A DNA stretch of 64,000 bases from Sorex araneus (GCF_027595985.1 NC_073311.1:28857892-28921891), one strand, 5' to 3'. Positions 22,777 through 33,284 are shown, numbered from the stretch's first letter. Numbers and translations are program-made. The notes: generated by a model not told the origin, from the sequence alone.

Positions 22777-22940
22777 GGGCTGGAGCAATAGTCCAACAAC
22801 TAAGGTGCTTGCCTTGTATATGGCTGACCGGTATTCAATCCCCAGCTTCCATATGTTATCCTGAGCATTGCCTGAATCATCCCTAAGCACAGTGCCAAGA
22901 ATAAGCCCTGAGGGCATCTGTGTTTAATCCCAAAATCATA
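22777..22940 (+). mobile_element. A-tailed SINE
   Basis: Starts GGGGCTGGAGCAATAGTCC, has GGCTGACCGGTATTCAATCC in the B-box region and ends AATAAGCCCTGAGG…AATCCCAAAATC. Moderately diverged. Confidence 0.88.
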
Positions 22941-23557
22941 ATGCAGAATACATAATGCAGAAGACTAATATCAAGTGAGTTTATGAAACAAGGAGACTTT
23001 TTTTCATTTTATATATTCACTAGTTTGTATATTTTGCTTTTAATAGCCATATAGAAATACCCCAGTTTGAAATGTGAATAAGGAATTCTTTTTTCTTTTT
23101 TAAAAATTATGTCATCTAGGCACATTGATTAAATAATATACATTTTCTCCAAAATGTTATGAGTTAGTTGTGTCTATCATATAGCATATTATGATGGATT
23201 CACTGGTAACCCAATAAATACAGTACATTTGGATATTTTAGGAATACATTTAATAACTAATGGGAAGAATATATCCCATACATTATTAAATTTAAAGCAA
23301 TTTGTACAACTTAGAGTCAGTTTAGCGGTATCCATTGGATCACTTCCAATATTTTTTTTTGCAAATACATTTGTATATATGTCCAAACACAAAGGTAATA
23401 AAATTTGATATGACACAAACCAAATATATAACCTAAGACACATTATTGCCATTAAAATGCACAAAATCTATCTAGAGTAAACGAATATCATGGAACACAG
23501 TCAACTGGAAATCGTTATTTACCATGCCTTAAGAAAGAATAAGAGAATAATAAGTAG

Positions 23558-23818
23558 CACTGTCCTCCCTTTGTTCATAGATTTGTTCGAGTGGGCATAG
23601 TAATGTCTCCATTGTGAGACTTGTTGTTACTGTCTTTGGCATATTGAATACACTACGGGGAGCTTGCCAGGCTCTACCATGTCAGTGGGATACTCTTGGT
23701 AGCTTGCCGGGCTCTCCGAGAGGGACAGAGGAATCGAACCCGGATCAGGCACCTGCAAGGCAAACGCCCTACCAGCTGTGCTATCCTCAAACTACTTATT
23801 GTTCTTCTTTACTACTAA
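23558..23818 (-). mobile_element. RTE-tailed SINE with extra 5' sequence
   Basis: Minus-strand copy (tail AGCACTGTCC; GAGTGGGCATAGTAATG; CTTGCCAGGCTC; GGAATCGAACCCGGATC; GCTGTGCTATC). A 14-bp TSD (AGAATAATAAGTAG) lies at 23544-23557 and 23819-23832. Between the SINE head (~23786) and the right TSD are about 30 extra bases containing ACTACTTATT (23791-23800), an inverted copy of the target. Confidence 0.9.
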
Positions 23819-23832
23819 AGAATAATAAGTAG

Positions 23833-24333
23833 TTTTAATAATCTCATAGTTTTAGAAATAAATAAGTGCATATACATTCAAGGAAAAGTACAGTTTAATG
23901 CATCATTTCTGTACCCCCTTTTCTTTGGTTATTTTAACCTTGTCATTACTTAATTTTTCATACATAAAATGTACATTAATATGTTGCAGTGGAAGGTTAT
24001 AAATAGACTTGTAATTTTCTAAGCTTTTATTATTTTTTAGAATATTATTTCAAATGTATAAATGTTTATGTGTTAAACATGCAATATCACGATAACACAA
24101 CACTACCACAGTGCCTGAATTTCTCCTGTTTTTAAATATGTGCAACCTTTGAGTTTGATCATCCAGTATTTACCTTTCTCCTGATTATTATGAGTAAATA
24201 GGACACCTTCCAATTCAATACACATTGCAGAAAACTGTACAATTTCATCTTTTTCTATTTCTGAGCTATATTTTATATACATACAAAATACACACACATA
24301 TATCATATATATGTATATATATACACATATCAT
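23833..24333. other. AT-rich stretch ending in (TA)n
   Basis: No feature recognised apart from an imperfect TA/CA repeat at ~24290-24330 that borders the next element. Confidence 0.5.
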
Positions 24334-24962
24334 CACATGAAGGAACCCAGCAGAGGAACCCAGGTGTGCGGGACCTGAGGTTAAGATCTCCAAAGCTGCT
24401 TGGATCGGGACTGGGCCTCTTACATCCAGATTCCCCATTTCCCAGTAGCTAAGCAGTCACATCCAGAAACTGCACCCAGAGCTGTGTAATCCCATCAATG
24501 GCCAACATGCAGAGACTATAAAATCAAGCTCCAGAGACTATAAAATCAAGCTCCCGGAAGCCGTGACATCCAATAGACTGGTTCTCCCTGTTGGAGAACC
24601 TGGCAAGCTACTGAAAGTTTATTTCCTACATGGGAGAGCCTGGAAAGCTTCCTGTGGCGTACTCATATCCAAAATACAGTAACAGATATATACATACCTC
24701 TCGGAGAGCCTGGCAGGATACCGAGAGTATACTGACCACATGGGCAGAGCCTGGCAAGCTACCCATGGCGTATTTGATATGCCAAATATAGTACCAATAT
24801 GTCTCATTCCCTTGATTCTGAAAGAGCCTCCAATCTTTGGGAAAGACAAGTAAGGAGAGGCTGCTAAAATCTTAGGGTTAAGAGGAATAGAGACCTTACT
24901 GGTGCCTGATCAAGTAAATTGACAGACAATGGGATGACAGTGATACAGTGATACAGTGATAC
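24334..24962 (+). mobile_element. Internally deleted RTE element, copy 1
   Basis: A ~630-bp element sharing its order of blocks with 45.07-45.72 kb. First come ~250 bases of unknown sequence (GGAACCCAGGTGTGCGGG; GAGACTATAAAATCAAGCTC). Then follow two ~115-bp modules resembling the SINE body (GGAGAACCTGGCAAGC at ~24594; CTCTCGGAGAGCCTGGC at ~24698). Next is a segment also found just before the RTE endonuclease (GAAAGAGCCTCCAATC; GGAGAGGCTGCTAAAATC). It jumps straight to the RTE 3' end (GAGACCTTACTGGTGCC) and tail repeats GTGATACA x3 (24941-24962). The coding region is missing. Confidence 0.75.
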
Positions 24963-25344
24963 CATCACTTATTAACCAGCAATCTATTGAACTCTTGGCT
25001 TGTTTCCAGATCTTAGCTGTTGAAATAATGCTTCAATGAACATAGATGTGCATATATCCTTCTCGATTGTTTTTCTGTTCTTCACCTAGGTGTCCATGAG
25101 TCAAATGGAAATACTATTTCAATTATTATCTCCATACTATTTTCCAAGCAAGCTGAGCCAGGAAGCAACTTGCCAATAGTAAATGAGGATCTGTTTATAC
25201 CATAAGCCTGCCATAACACAATTTTCCTGTTTGGCTGAGTTTTTTGTTTGTTTGTATGTTTGTTTAATGCATTCTCAGTATTGTGGGATTGTGTTTAATT
25301 TTAACTTGGATTTCCCTGAAAATCACTAATGATAAACACTTTTT

Positions 25345-25517
25345 TTTTTTTTTGCTTTTTGGGTCACACCCAGCGATGCTCAGGGGTTACTCCTGGCTTT
25401 GCACTCAGGAATTACTCCTGGCAGTGCTTGGGAGGACCATATGGGATGCCAGGGATCGAACCCGGGTCAGCCGCGTGCAAGGCAAACGCCCTACCCGCTG
25501 TGCTATCGCTCCGGGCC
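25345..25517 (-). mobile_element. A-tailed SINE, well preserved
   Basis: Antisense copy close to the family's common form: TGCTTTTTGGGTCACACCC, GGATCGAACCCGGGTC (B-box), CCCGCTGTGCTATCGCTCC (A-box). Its A-tail is the T-run beginning at 25340. A 15-bp TSD (TGATAAACACTTTTT) lies at 25330-25344 and 25518-25532. One of the least diverged SINEs here. Confidence 0.96.
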
Positions 25518-25789
25518 TGATAAACACTTTTTAACGTGTGTACTGGCCAGTTTTATGTCATCTTTGAGAAATTCTCTATTCATCTCCTCTTCCCATATTC
25601 TCATCTACAATGTGAGACTATTTCATTCCAATAAATAAGATGTCTTTCTTATTGTAGGCACCACTTCCTTTGCAACTGAAAAACATTTTAGTTTGATGTA
25701 GCTCCATTTGTTTATTTTGACTTTATTTTCTTAGCCAATGGGGAAATATCATTAAAGATACTGGTGAAAAATAAATAGATTTAAAAGGA

Positions 25790-25954
25790 AAGACTGAATA
25801 ACAGTACAGACGGTACAATGCTTGCCTTGCAAACAGCTGACTTATCCTGAATTATATACCCACCTCTGCATGTGATCTCTAGAACCCTTCAATGAGTGAT
25901 CCATGAGCACAGTGTCAGGGATAAGCCCTGAGCATAGTCAAGTGTGCCTCAAAA
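25790..25954 (+). mobile_element. A-tailed SINE, old copy
   Basis: AACAGTACAGACGGTACAATG head region, GCTTGCCTTGCAAACAGCTG, and 3' body GATAAGCCCTGAGCATAG with a CAAAACCAAAAAT end. The next SINE inserted at its tail. Confidence 0.8.
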
Positions 25955-25962
25955 CCAAAAAT

Positions 25963-26203
25963 TATGCACTGTAGCACTGCCGTCCCATTATTCATTGATT
26001 TGCTTGAGCGGGCACCAGTAGCGTCTACATTGTGAGACTTGTTACTATTTTTGGCATATCAAACATGCCATGGGTAGCTTGCCAGGCTCTGTCGTGCGGG
26101 TGGAATATTCTCGGTAGCTCACTGGGCTTTCCGAGAGGGAAGGAGGAATTTAACCTGGGTTGGCTACATGCAAGGAAAATGCCTTACCAGCTGTGCTATC
26201 CGT
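25963..26203 (-). mobile_element. RTE-tailed SINE
   Basis: Full minus-strand copy: tail GCACTGTAGCACTGCC, GAGCGGGCACCAGTAGCG, TTTTTGGCATATCAAACATG, GCTTGCCAGGCTCTG, head AGCTGTGCTATCCGT. An 8-bp TSD (CCAAAAAT) lies at 25955-25962 and 26204-26211, inside the A-tail of the preceding SINE. Confidence 0.92.
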
Positions 26204-27236
26204 CCAAAAATATAAAAATATAAAATAAGGACTCCTCTGGTGTGAATATCATGGAGCATCTTCATGTTTATATTTATGTTATAAATAAGATAAATATATA
26301 TGTATTTATATTTATGTTTACCTAAATACATTTTATATAAACTGATTTGTTAATGAGGTCTATATCCATTTTTAATTAATCTTTGTGTCACATGAAATAG
26401 TAATCTAATTTCTACATTTCTACCCAGCCTCACCCCCACTTGCTGCTTTTCAGTTTTCTCAGCTTCTTTTCTTGAAGAAGCTTTCCTTCTTTCCTTGTTC
26501 CATTTCATGCACCTAACCCCTTAATCATAAATTAACTCCCCATATATTTCAGGGCTTGACTTTGGGATTTCAATACCATTTCCTTGATCTTAGTACTTCT
26601 GTTCCAGTACCAAGCAGTTTAGATAGGTATAGTTCTGTAGTTGTCTAGGAATGCAATGCACTCAACAGTTTGTTCTTGTAGAATTGCTTCGGCTGTATTG
26701 GGCATTTAATCATTCCATAAAAAGTTTAGACATACTTGTTTCTACATCTTCAGAAAGTTATATTAGAATTTAGGTGAGATTTATGTTGCAACAGTAAATT
26801 TCTTTGGGTCAGATAACTATTTTACTGATGCTTATACTTCAAAACCCTGAAAATTTGATTAATTTTATTTCTCTGAAAAATGATTCATAATTTTCATTAA
26901 ATAAGTTTTTCACTTTTTTGTTAAATTGATTCATTGATAGGTTTTTAGACATGGTAATAAGTGGGGTAAGTTTTATTTATGTACTTATTTCTGTATCATA
27001 ACTTACATATAAGAATGCACCAGTTTTTATAGCCTATAAATTTATTATATCAGCTTATTGATTTTAGGAAACTTGAGGTGATGTGGATAGGGTTTTCAAT
27101 GTACAATATTATGCCATATGCAAATAATAACCATTTGCTTTATTTACCAGTTTGAATCCCTTTGATTTTCTTACCAAATTATGTGACAAGGACTTCCAAT
27201 ATTAAATTGAATGATAGTGGTATTAATGAAGATTCT

Positions 27237-28760
27237 TGTCTTACCACAACCTCTTTATCCACTCATGTTACTGGGGTGCTTTGGTTGATTCTGTAGGTTG
27301 GCAATTGGGATATCTCTGCAATGGACATATGTGTACTGGTATGTCTTCTGATCAGTTTTTGTGTTCTTTGGACAGATATCTAGAAGTGAAATTACTGGAT
27401 CAATTGTTGTTCTATTCTCAATATTTTGACATATCTTTATACTGTTTTTCAAATCTGAATGAACCAGTGTACATTGTGACTCACAGGGAAATAACGGTGT
27501 CTGTCTTCTTCACAGTAGCTACTCTGTCAGACATTTTTGATAGAGGTCATTCTTGTTTGTGCGAGGTGATATCTCATTGTAATTTTGAACTACATTTCCC
27601 TTTAATCAGATATAATTAACATATTTACATATATCTGTATTATTTGGAGGAGAGTCTTGGGCTTTTATGGGGTGGTTTTGTTTTAAACTCTGATTAATTT
27701 TAATATTGTGAGTATCCAAGCCCTTTAACAGGAGTCTGTTGCAGATATTTCTTCCACTGAGTAGGATGTAATTTTATTTTAGACAGTTTCCTTAGTAGTT
27801 AAACATAGTTTGATATAGTCCTTTATTTATTTATTTTTATTTCGTTAATAATGAGGTCAAATGATAAAAAGATACCTCAAAAGTTAATATTGTGCAGTGT
27901 TTTGCCTATTTTTGATGTGTTTTATGGATATAGATATAACAAGTTCTTTTACCCATTTGAGTTAACTTTTGTTCATTATAATGACATAGTGATCCAACTT
28001 TATTGTTTTTTATGTGACTATCTAGTTGTCCCAAGACCAGTTTTTGAAGATACATTATTTCATTTTATGCTCTCAACTCCACTGTTTTATAAATCAACTG
28101 CCCATCTATCTGTGTATTATTTCTGTCCTCTCAGTTCTATTCTATTGTTCTGAATATCTGCTTTTATCCATACACCACATTGTTTTGATTAATAGACTTG
28201 ATGCTTCCTTTCTTCATGTCAAGATTGTTTTGTTTATTCGGGATGATAGTGGTTCCACATATATTTATTTGTATTTAGACTATGTCTTTGAAAAATGGCA
28301 TTGGAATTTTGGTAGGAATTGCATTGAAGCTCCAAAATGTTCTGATAGGATCATTATAATAATATTAATTCTTATAATCCATAAAAATGGAAGTTTTTAC
28401 ATTTTATGTCTTATTTTATTTATTTTAAAAGTGATTCATGCTGTATTTTATGTTTAAGCCATCCACCTCCTCTGTATAGTTGATATCTAGATACTGAAAT
28501 TTAATGTAATTGTAAATAATTGTTTCCATTGTTTCATTTGTTTACTTTTGAGTTACACTTGCAATGCTAAACTTGGTTTGGCTGTGTCCAAAGCAAAAAT
28601 CTTACCTGCTATCTATATCTCTAGTTCCTTATTGTTTCTTTTGAATGGTTTCTCTTCTACTTTGCTATATTCATTTAGAAAAGCAATAGTTAGTAAATTA
28701 ATGTCCATATATTTTGTGATCTGCCATTTTACTCTATTGGTTTATTATTGATGATAGTTT
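27237..28760 (-). mobile_element. Second old LINE-1 ORF2 relic
   Basis: The antisense L1 order restarts here. 27310-27450 is again the ORF2 C-terminal region (GGCAATTGGGATATCTCTGC; GAAGTGAAATTACTGGATC). 28020-28500 corresponds to an upstream segment (GATTGTTTTGTTTATTCGGG; TTGGTAGGAATTGCATTGAA; ATATCTAGATACTGAAAT). Plus-strand frames of 127, 100 and 143 codons here are antisense artefacts. An insertion into, or juxtaposition with, the L1 relic to the left is inferred. Confidence 0.7.
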
Positions 28761-29284
28761 TTTTGTGTAATGTGTAGGGGAATATATTTAATTAGTGATT
28801 TTTTTCTTATTTTTAATCTCTTATTTCTTTAACTCATCTGTAATTTATATCTTTCTGCTCTTTAGTGATCAACTTCAATTTATCTCATTTTTAATTTTTT
28901 GTTTTGTTACTTTGGTTGTTTGTTTTGATTTTTTCTGAGTATTTGTATTTGACATTGCCATAAAGTTTACAACTAAAGTTGTGGACTTATATCCTATTTG
29001 AAATGCACTCAATATCCTTTTTTCTTTTTCTTCCCGACGAACTATAGCTTTCTCAATACTTCCCTCTTCAAGGCTATTTGTTTTCACAAATAAATTCACT
29101 TTTGGTTAAAGTTAATAGTTGAGAAAATAAATGAAAATGTTTTTAGTGTTTACACACGAGTGTGTGGGTGTCACATTTGTGTGAATTTCTCAAGTAAATC
29201 ACAGTCTCAGTTTACGCATATTTGTTTATAACTGCCATATTAATCCTGCTGAAGTAGTTGGCCTTAAATTGTGGGATGAGGCAT
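28761..29284. other. T-rich stretch, possible further L1 antisense
   Basis: T-rich sequence continuing in the style of antisense L1, without a block I can place. Confidence 0.35.
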
Positions 29285-29475
29285 GTTGGGACCACGCTCT
29301 CCTGTTTGGGGCTTACTCCTGGCTCTTTGCTAAGGATCATTCCTGAAAGTTCTAGGGGCAGAGGGAGGGAGGAAATGAAGTTGTAGGGATTGAATTGAGA
29401 TTGTCAAATTTAAAGGCTTGAAAGGCAAGATTAAAAGGCAAGCATCTTATCCCTTACAATATCTCTCTGGCCAGT
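29285..29475 (-). mobile_element. A-tailed SINE, old copy
   Basis: Antisense copy: GGGGCTTACTCCTGGCTC, GATCATTCCTGAAAG, GGGATTGAATTGAG (B-box side) and head AATATCTCTCTGGCCAG at the right. It includes extra A/G-rich sequence internally. A G10-type run follows at 29491-29502. Confidence 0.65.
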
Positions 29476-29899
29476 ATCTTTTGTGTGTGTGTGGGGGGGG
29501 GGTGGAAGTAACACCCAATAGTGCTCAGTACTTTCACCTGGATCTGTGTTCAGGCATAACTCATGATTATGGATTACAGAAATCACTAAATTGCTTCGAA
29601 AAAGCTTATCGATTATCCCCAAGTGCCTCCTTTACCTGTCTCTCTTTTAGCTTTGGCTGACCAATCTCTTCAGTTTTATTAGGGTGATAGATAGAAAATG
29701 AAACCTTGTTGTTCCTTCAGTAGCTTTTCTCAGAGTGTAAGTGATGTGTGACTTCTCACAAATTTCTTGGTGATTTGATTTTGCACATTGCCTATTCATT
29801 CATAGTTCTAACCTATTGGGGTAACTATGAATAACACCAAAACATTGGGTGTTTGGGATGTCTTTTACTTATCTGTGCATTAAAAATTCTGTGTGTTAG

Positions 29900-30270
29900 A
29901 TTTGTGGTTGAAAAGTCTTTGAGGTTTTCTTCCAAACCAAAAGGGCTGTGTAGGCGGCTCCTCTCCACCTGCGTTGAAGGTGTTGCTGAAATGAGCACAG
30001 AGTTGGCTCAAATAGTTAAGTGGCTGTTACGACTTGTAGCCACAGATTGCTGGTCATTTAAACTGGAGAGTGTCGAGCCAGAAGATCGCTGGTACAGAAG
30101 GCTGAGAAAGTGGGGCAGCTTAGTACCACGCTGCCTTTCGCTGGTTAAGACCTGTGAGAGCAAAGGTAGCCAAGGGACATCAGTTTCCACTGCTACCTTC
30201 AAAAAGGCGGCGCTGTGCTGACTGGCATCTGTGCTCCTGGGCTCCAAGGGGCGGTTTCACTAAGTAGAGG
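29900..30270 (+). other. GC-richer segment with a 122-codon open frame, unrecognised
   Basis: A plus-strand frame runs from 29853 to 30221 (…KPKGLCRRLLSTCVEGVAE…EPEDRWYRRLRKWGS…), with CG dinucleotides uncommon elsewhere in the window. I cannot match it to a known protein on either strand. It could be a processed-gene fragment, part of a retroelement 5' region or chance. No intron signals, A-tail or TSD were seen, so no gene is claimed. Confidence 0.3.
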
Positions 30271-30611
30271 ATTGAGATGCCCAAGTCAGTGATTGTCATT
30301 TATTTCCACCCTGACTCCTGTTTACATATGGCATTCCTGTGTATGGAATCCCTAAGGGAATAACAGATTTTGAAGAATCCAGGGACTTTAAGGAAGAAAA
30401 AAATGATATTTAAAAATCAGTAAAAGTCAATTTATGATGATCAATTGGTATAGGATAACATAGCCTCGGGTAGATTAGGTTTATTGGGTTACTCCCATTA
30501 CAGTGCTCCTATTCCTCTTTGTTTATTTGTAGCTTTTTCTTAGTGTTCTGTTGACTTGTAAATAATGTTTTTCTCTTCTCCTTGATTCCTTTGCATAGTT
30601 TATTCATAGCA

Positions 30612-31540
30612 AGTCCTTTTTGTATGGACACAAGAAGACTTAACAAATATTATGCTTTTGTAACCTGGGAGTCATTTGACTCTACATGATATTTTCCTCC
30701 AGGGCATCTGTTCTCTTGACCTAAGCCTCAATTGCCCTTACTTCCTAGCACCCCCAAAGCAGGGTCCCGATGGGGAACGAGAAGGACCCAGGGCAAGTGG
30801 TGAGTTGTGTGCTACCCTGGCATCGAGATGGGCCTGGCCAAAGTGCCTAATGCTTAACTATAAGTTAAGAGCTTGATCATGGACAAATGCTGTCATGATC
30901 CAAACAGTGATAACTAGATTTGGACCCTGCTAGTGTGAGGAATGATTAATCTGGCCTGAGTGCTGTGGTCTGAGCCTGTGGCAAGATGTTGCCAGGATAG
31001 CTGCCTTGCAAACCTCAATGTATCTCTTGCTATGTCCATGCAAAAATAACTAGTATTAATATGTTAATGAGTGTTTGGAATGGGGAGAGAAGAAAAAACC
31101 CTTAAGAAGTATTTTGCCTACTGGAAGTCAGGAAGGGCTTTAAAATGCCCCTGGGTTATGTTCCTTTTAAACCTGACAGCCCTCAGGAAGGGCTTTATTA
31201 TGTTGATTTTGCTACCTGGCTGGGTGTAACCTAGGGGCAAGGGCCAGAGAGGAAAAAGGGAGGAGAGAGATGGAAAGGCTCCGCAGTTGATCCAGAGAGA
31301 GGCTGGAGCAGAGCTGGGAGTGTGGCGGGAGATGAGAAAGATGAAAGATTGAATAAACGGTAACTAATCAGCAACTAGCTTGGTCCTCGTTCTTCCTTCG
31401 CCTTTCCTTGACCACCAGCCATCCCGATCCAGTCCACACACTGTGGTTCCAGGGCACCGAACGCGGGCGGTGAGACAGAGCCGCCCGGAGAGCCCGTGAG
31501 TGCACTGGCCCCTCGGCGAGCTTTAGTTTTTTACAAATTG
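30612..31540 (+). mobile_element. LTR-like interspersed repeat, copy 2
   Basis: Same family and orientation as 6.8-7.8 kb. Blocks in order: TCCTTTTTGTATGGACACA (30617), CCCCCAAAGCAGGGTCCC, GACAAATGCTGTCATGATCC, and late GATCCAGTCCACACACTG with GGCACCGAACGCGGG (~31425-31465). A polyadenylation signal AATAAA sits at 31353-31358, followed by a pyrimidine-rich segment (CTCGTTCTTCCTTCGCC), as in an LTR R/U5. Ends, TSD and class are not determined. Confidence 0.6.
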
Positions 31541-32188
31541 GTAAATGTTTTCATTGTTTAAACTTATAGCTGATAGTTAATCAATAAAAGTTGATTTGTG
31601 ATCATATGCGCCATTAGTGAGTGCTATCCTCTATCCCACATGTTGGGATGTTTCTTCTCTCCTTTAAAGAGGCTCAGATGTATTTTAGCACTTCGGAGTG
31701 GGAGTCATTTACTATTTTGAGAGTACCATTTTAGTATCTTTCATAGAGCTAGTTGGTGTCAATGAGTGTCTTAACAAATGTCTTTATGCCTATTCGCTTG
31801 AAAATCTTTTGGTCAACCCTAAAGGTTTTTTTATATTTGATTATATTTTGCTTACTTCTCTCAAAGGTACATCAGAATCTTTGTTTATTTACATTTTAAC
31901 GACACTGCTTGGGTCTGGCTAGGTTGATTTTCTGAAGTCCCTAAGCTTTCTATAGTTGCCAATAATATCTCCCACCTCATGACAGGGAAATGAATAGCAA
32001 GCATTTACTCAGTTAATATGTTTTTTCCCTCTCAGTTCCTTGTGGTAACTTATAATGTGACTATCATTTCTCTTGTTGTTTCCCTTTCATCACCATTTTA
32101 TGTTTTATTATTGTTCTTCAGGCTAATCTTTTTGATGGTACTCTCTGTATTATCATAGAGCTCACTGATTCCATATTTGACTTATTTA
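31541..32188. other. No recognised feature
   Basis: T-rich sequence that may be old L1 antisense. Nothing could be placed. Confidence 0.4.
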
Positions 32189-32201
32189 ATAATGCTGTTG
32201 A

Positions 32202-33284
32202 TCCACTAACCAACCACCGCTATGCGTTCAAACTCAGTATATCAAAATCCTCCTCGAGCTGTATTGTGGATTTACCACCAGGATCTCACCATTCTACAAG
32301 GAAGTGATCATTGATGTAAAGAGAGGGGTGCAGCAGGGTGATACCATTTCACCGAAACTCTTCAGTGCCACCCTCGAGAACATCATGCGACAACTGGAAT
32401 GGCAAGGAATGGGAGTGAAGATAGACGGTCGGCAATGACACCACCTCTTCTTCGCTGATGACATCGTTCTCATAACACCAAACATTAGCCAAGCGGCACA
32501 AATGCTGTCCGACTTCGACCAAGAATGTGGAAATGTCGGATTGCAGCTGAACCTCAACAAGACGATGTTCATGAAAAACGAACTGGTCCCTGAAGCTCCA
32601 TTTGCTCTCAATGGAATGAACATCTTCGAATGCAGCAGCTATGTGTACCTGGGTCGAGAAATCAACATGAGGAACAACTTGGTGCCAGAACTGCGCAGGA
32701 GGAAGAGAGCAGCCTGTAATGTATTCAAGAGAGTCGAAGAAGTGGTTAAGAGAACGAAGAACCTCTGACTCCGGGCACATCTTTTCCATTCCACCATTCT
32801 TCCTGCACTAACATATGCCTCAGAGACCTGTGCCCTACGCAAATAGGATGAGAATGCTATTAGGGTGTCCCAAAGAGGAATCAAAAGAGCTATGCTGCGA
32901 ATATCATGTTTCACTCAAGTGAGAGAAGGAATCTGGAGTTCTGACCTCCATCAACAGTCAAAAATCAACGATGCTGTCTCGTTTGCTAAGGCATCAAAAA
33001 TCCAATGGGCTGGTTATGTAATGCAATTCAGAGATGACCGCTGGACTAGAGCTGTTACCAACTGGATTCCACGAGACATCAGAAGACCTCGTGGCCGCCC
33101 ACCAACTACATGGTCAGATTTCTTCGTAAAATCCCGGAATGAAAGATTTGAGCCTCTTCCTGTTCCTGGAGCAACCAGATATCATTGGGCTGCACTAGCA
33201 CTTGACAAGAACAAATGGAGACGTTACTGGCGCCTGCTTGAGCAAATCAAAGATCAATGGTACTACAAGTGATACAAGTGATAC
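32202..33284 (+). pseudogene. RTE-type LINE, 5'-truncated copy with TSD
   Basis: Plus-strand RTE starting in the RT domain (TQYIKILLELY at ~32232). It continues with KRGVQQGDTISPKLFSATLEN, the YxDD-class motif as FADD (~32452-32463), NLNKTMFMKNELVPEAPFAL, RRRKRAACNVFKRVEEVVKR, then VSQRGIKRAMLRISCFTQV, RRPRGRPPTTWSDFFVKS and a C-terminus ending DQWYYK. TGA at 33270-33272 lies inside the tail repeat (…ACAAGTGATACAAGTGATAC). Stops break the RT (e.g. TGA within RQ-HH at ~32437, TGA after KNL at 32766). A 13-bp TSD with one mismatch (ATAATGCTGTTGA / ATAATGCTCTTGA) lies at 32189-32201 and 33285-33297. Confidence 0.93.

Larger units (their letters stand above)
24963..27236 (-). mobile_element. Old LINE-1 ORF2 relic, interrupted by SINEs
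   Basis: Antisense of L1 ORF2, read by family memory. 24970-25140 corresponds to the C-terminal region (TGCTTCAATGAACATAGATG; AGTCAAATGGAAATACTATT). 25533-25780 is upstream of that. 26400-27236 continues towards the RT domain, ending near GACTTCCAATATTAAATTGAATG. SINEs interrupt it at 25345-25517, ~25790-25954 and 25963-26203. Highly diverged, with no usable frame. Confidence 0.7.

Noticed and set aside
25345-25517. tRNA-like sequence with A and B boxes as a possible tRNA gene
   Set aside because: It is followed by SINE body and A-tail, flanked by a TSD, and present in dozens of similar copies.
27236-28457. Plus-strand open frames of 127, 100 and 143 codons as possible genes
   Set aside because: The region reads as antisense of L1 ORF2. 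The frames are a by-product of T-rich antisense sequence with no gene-like motifs.
33267-33284. Short direct repeats as a CRISPR-like or satellite array
   Set aside because: They are the 8-9 base tail repeats of RTE-family elements, without spacers, and occur only at element ends.
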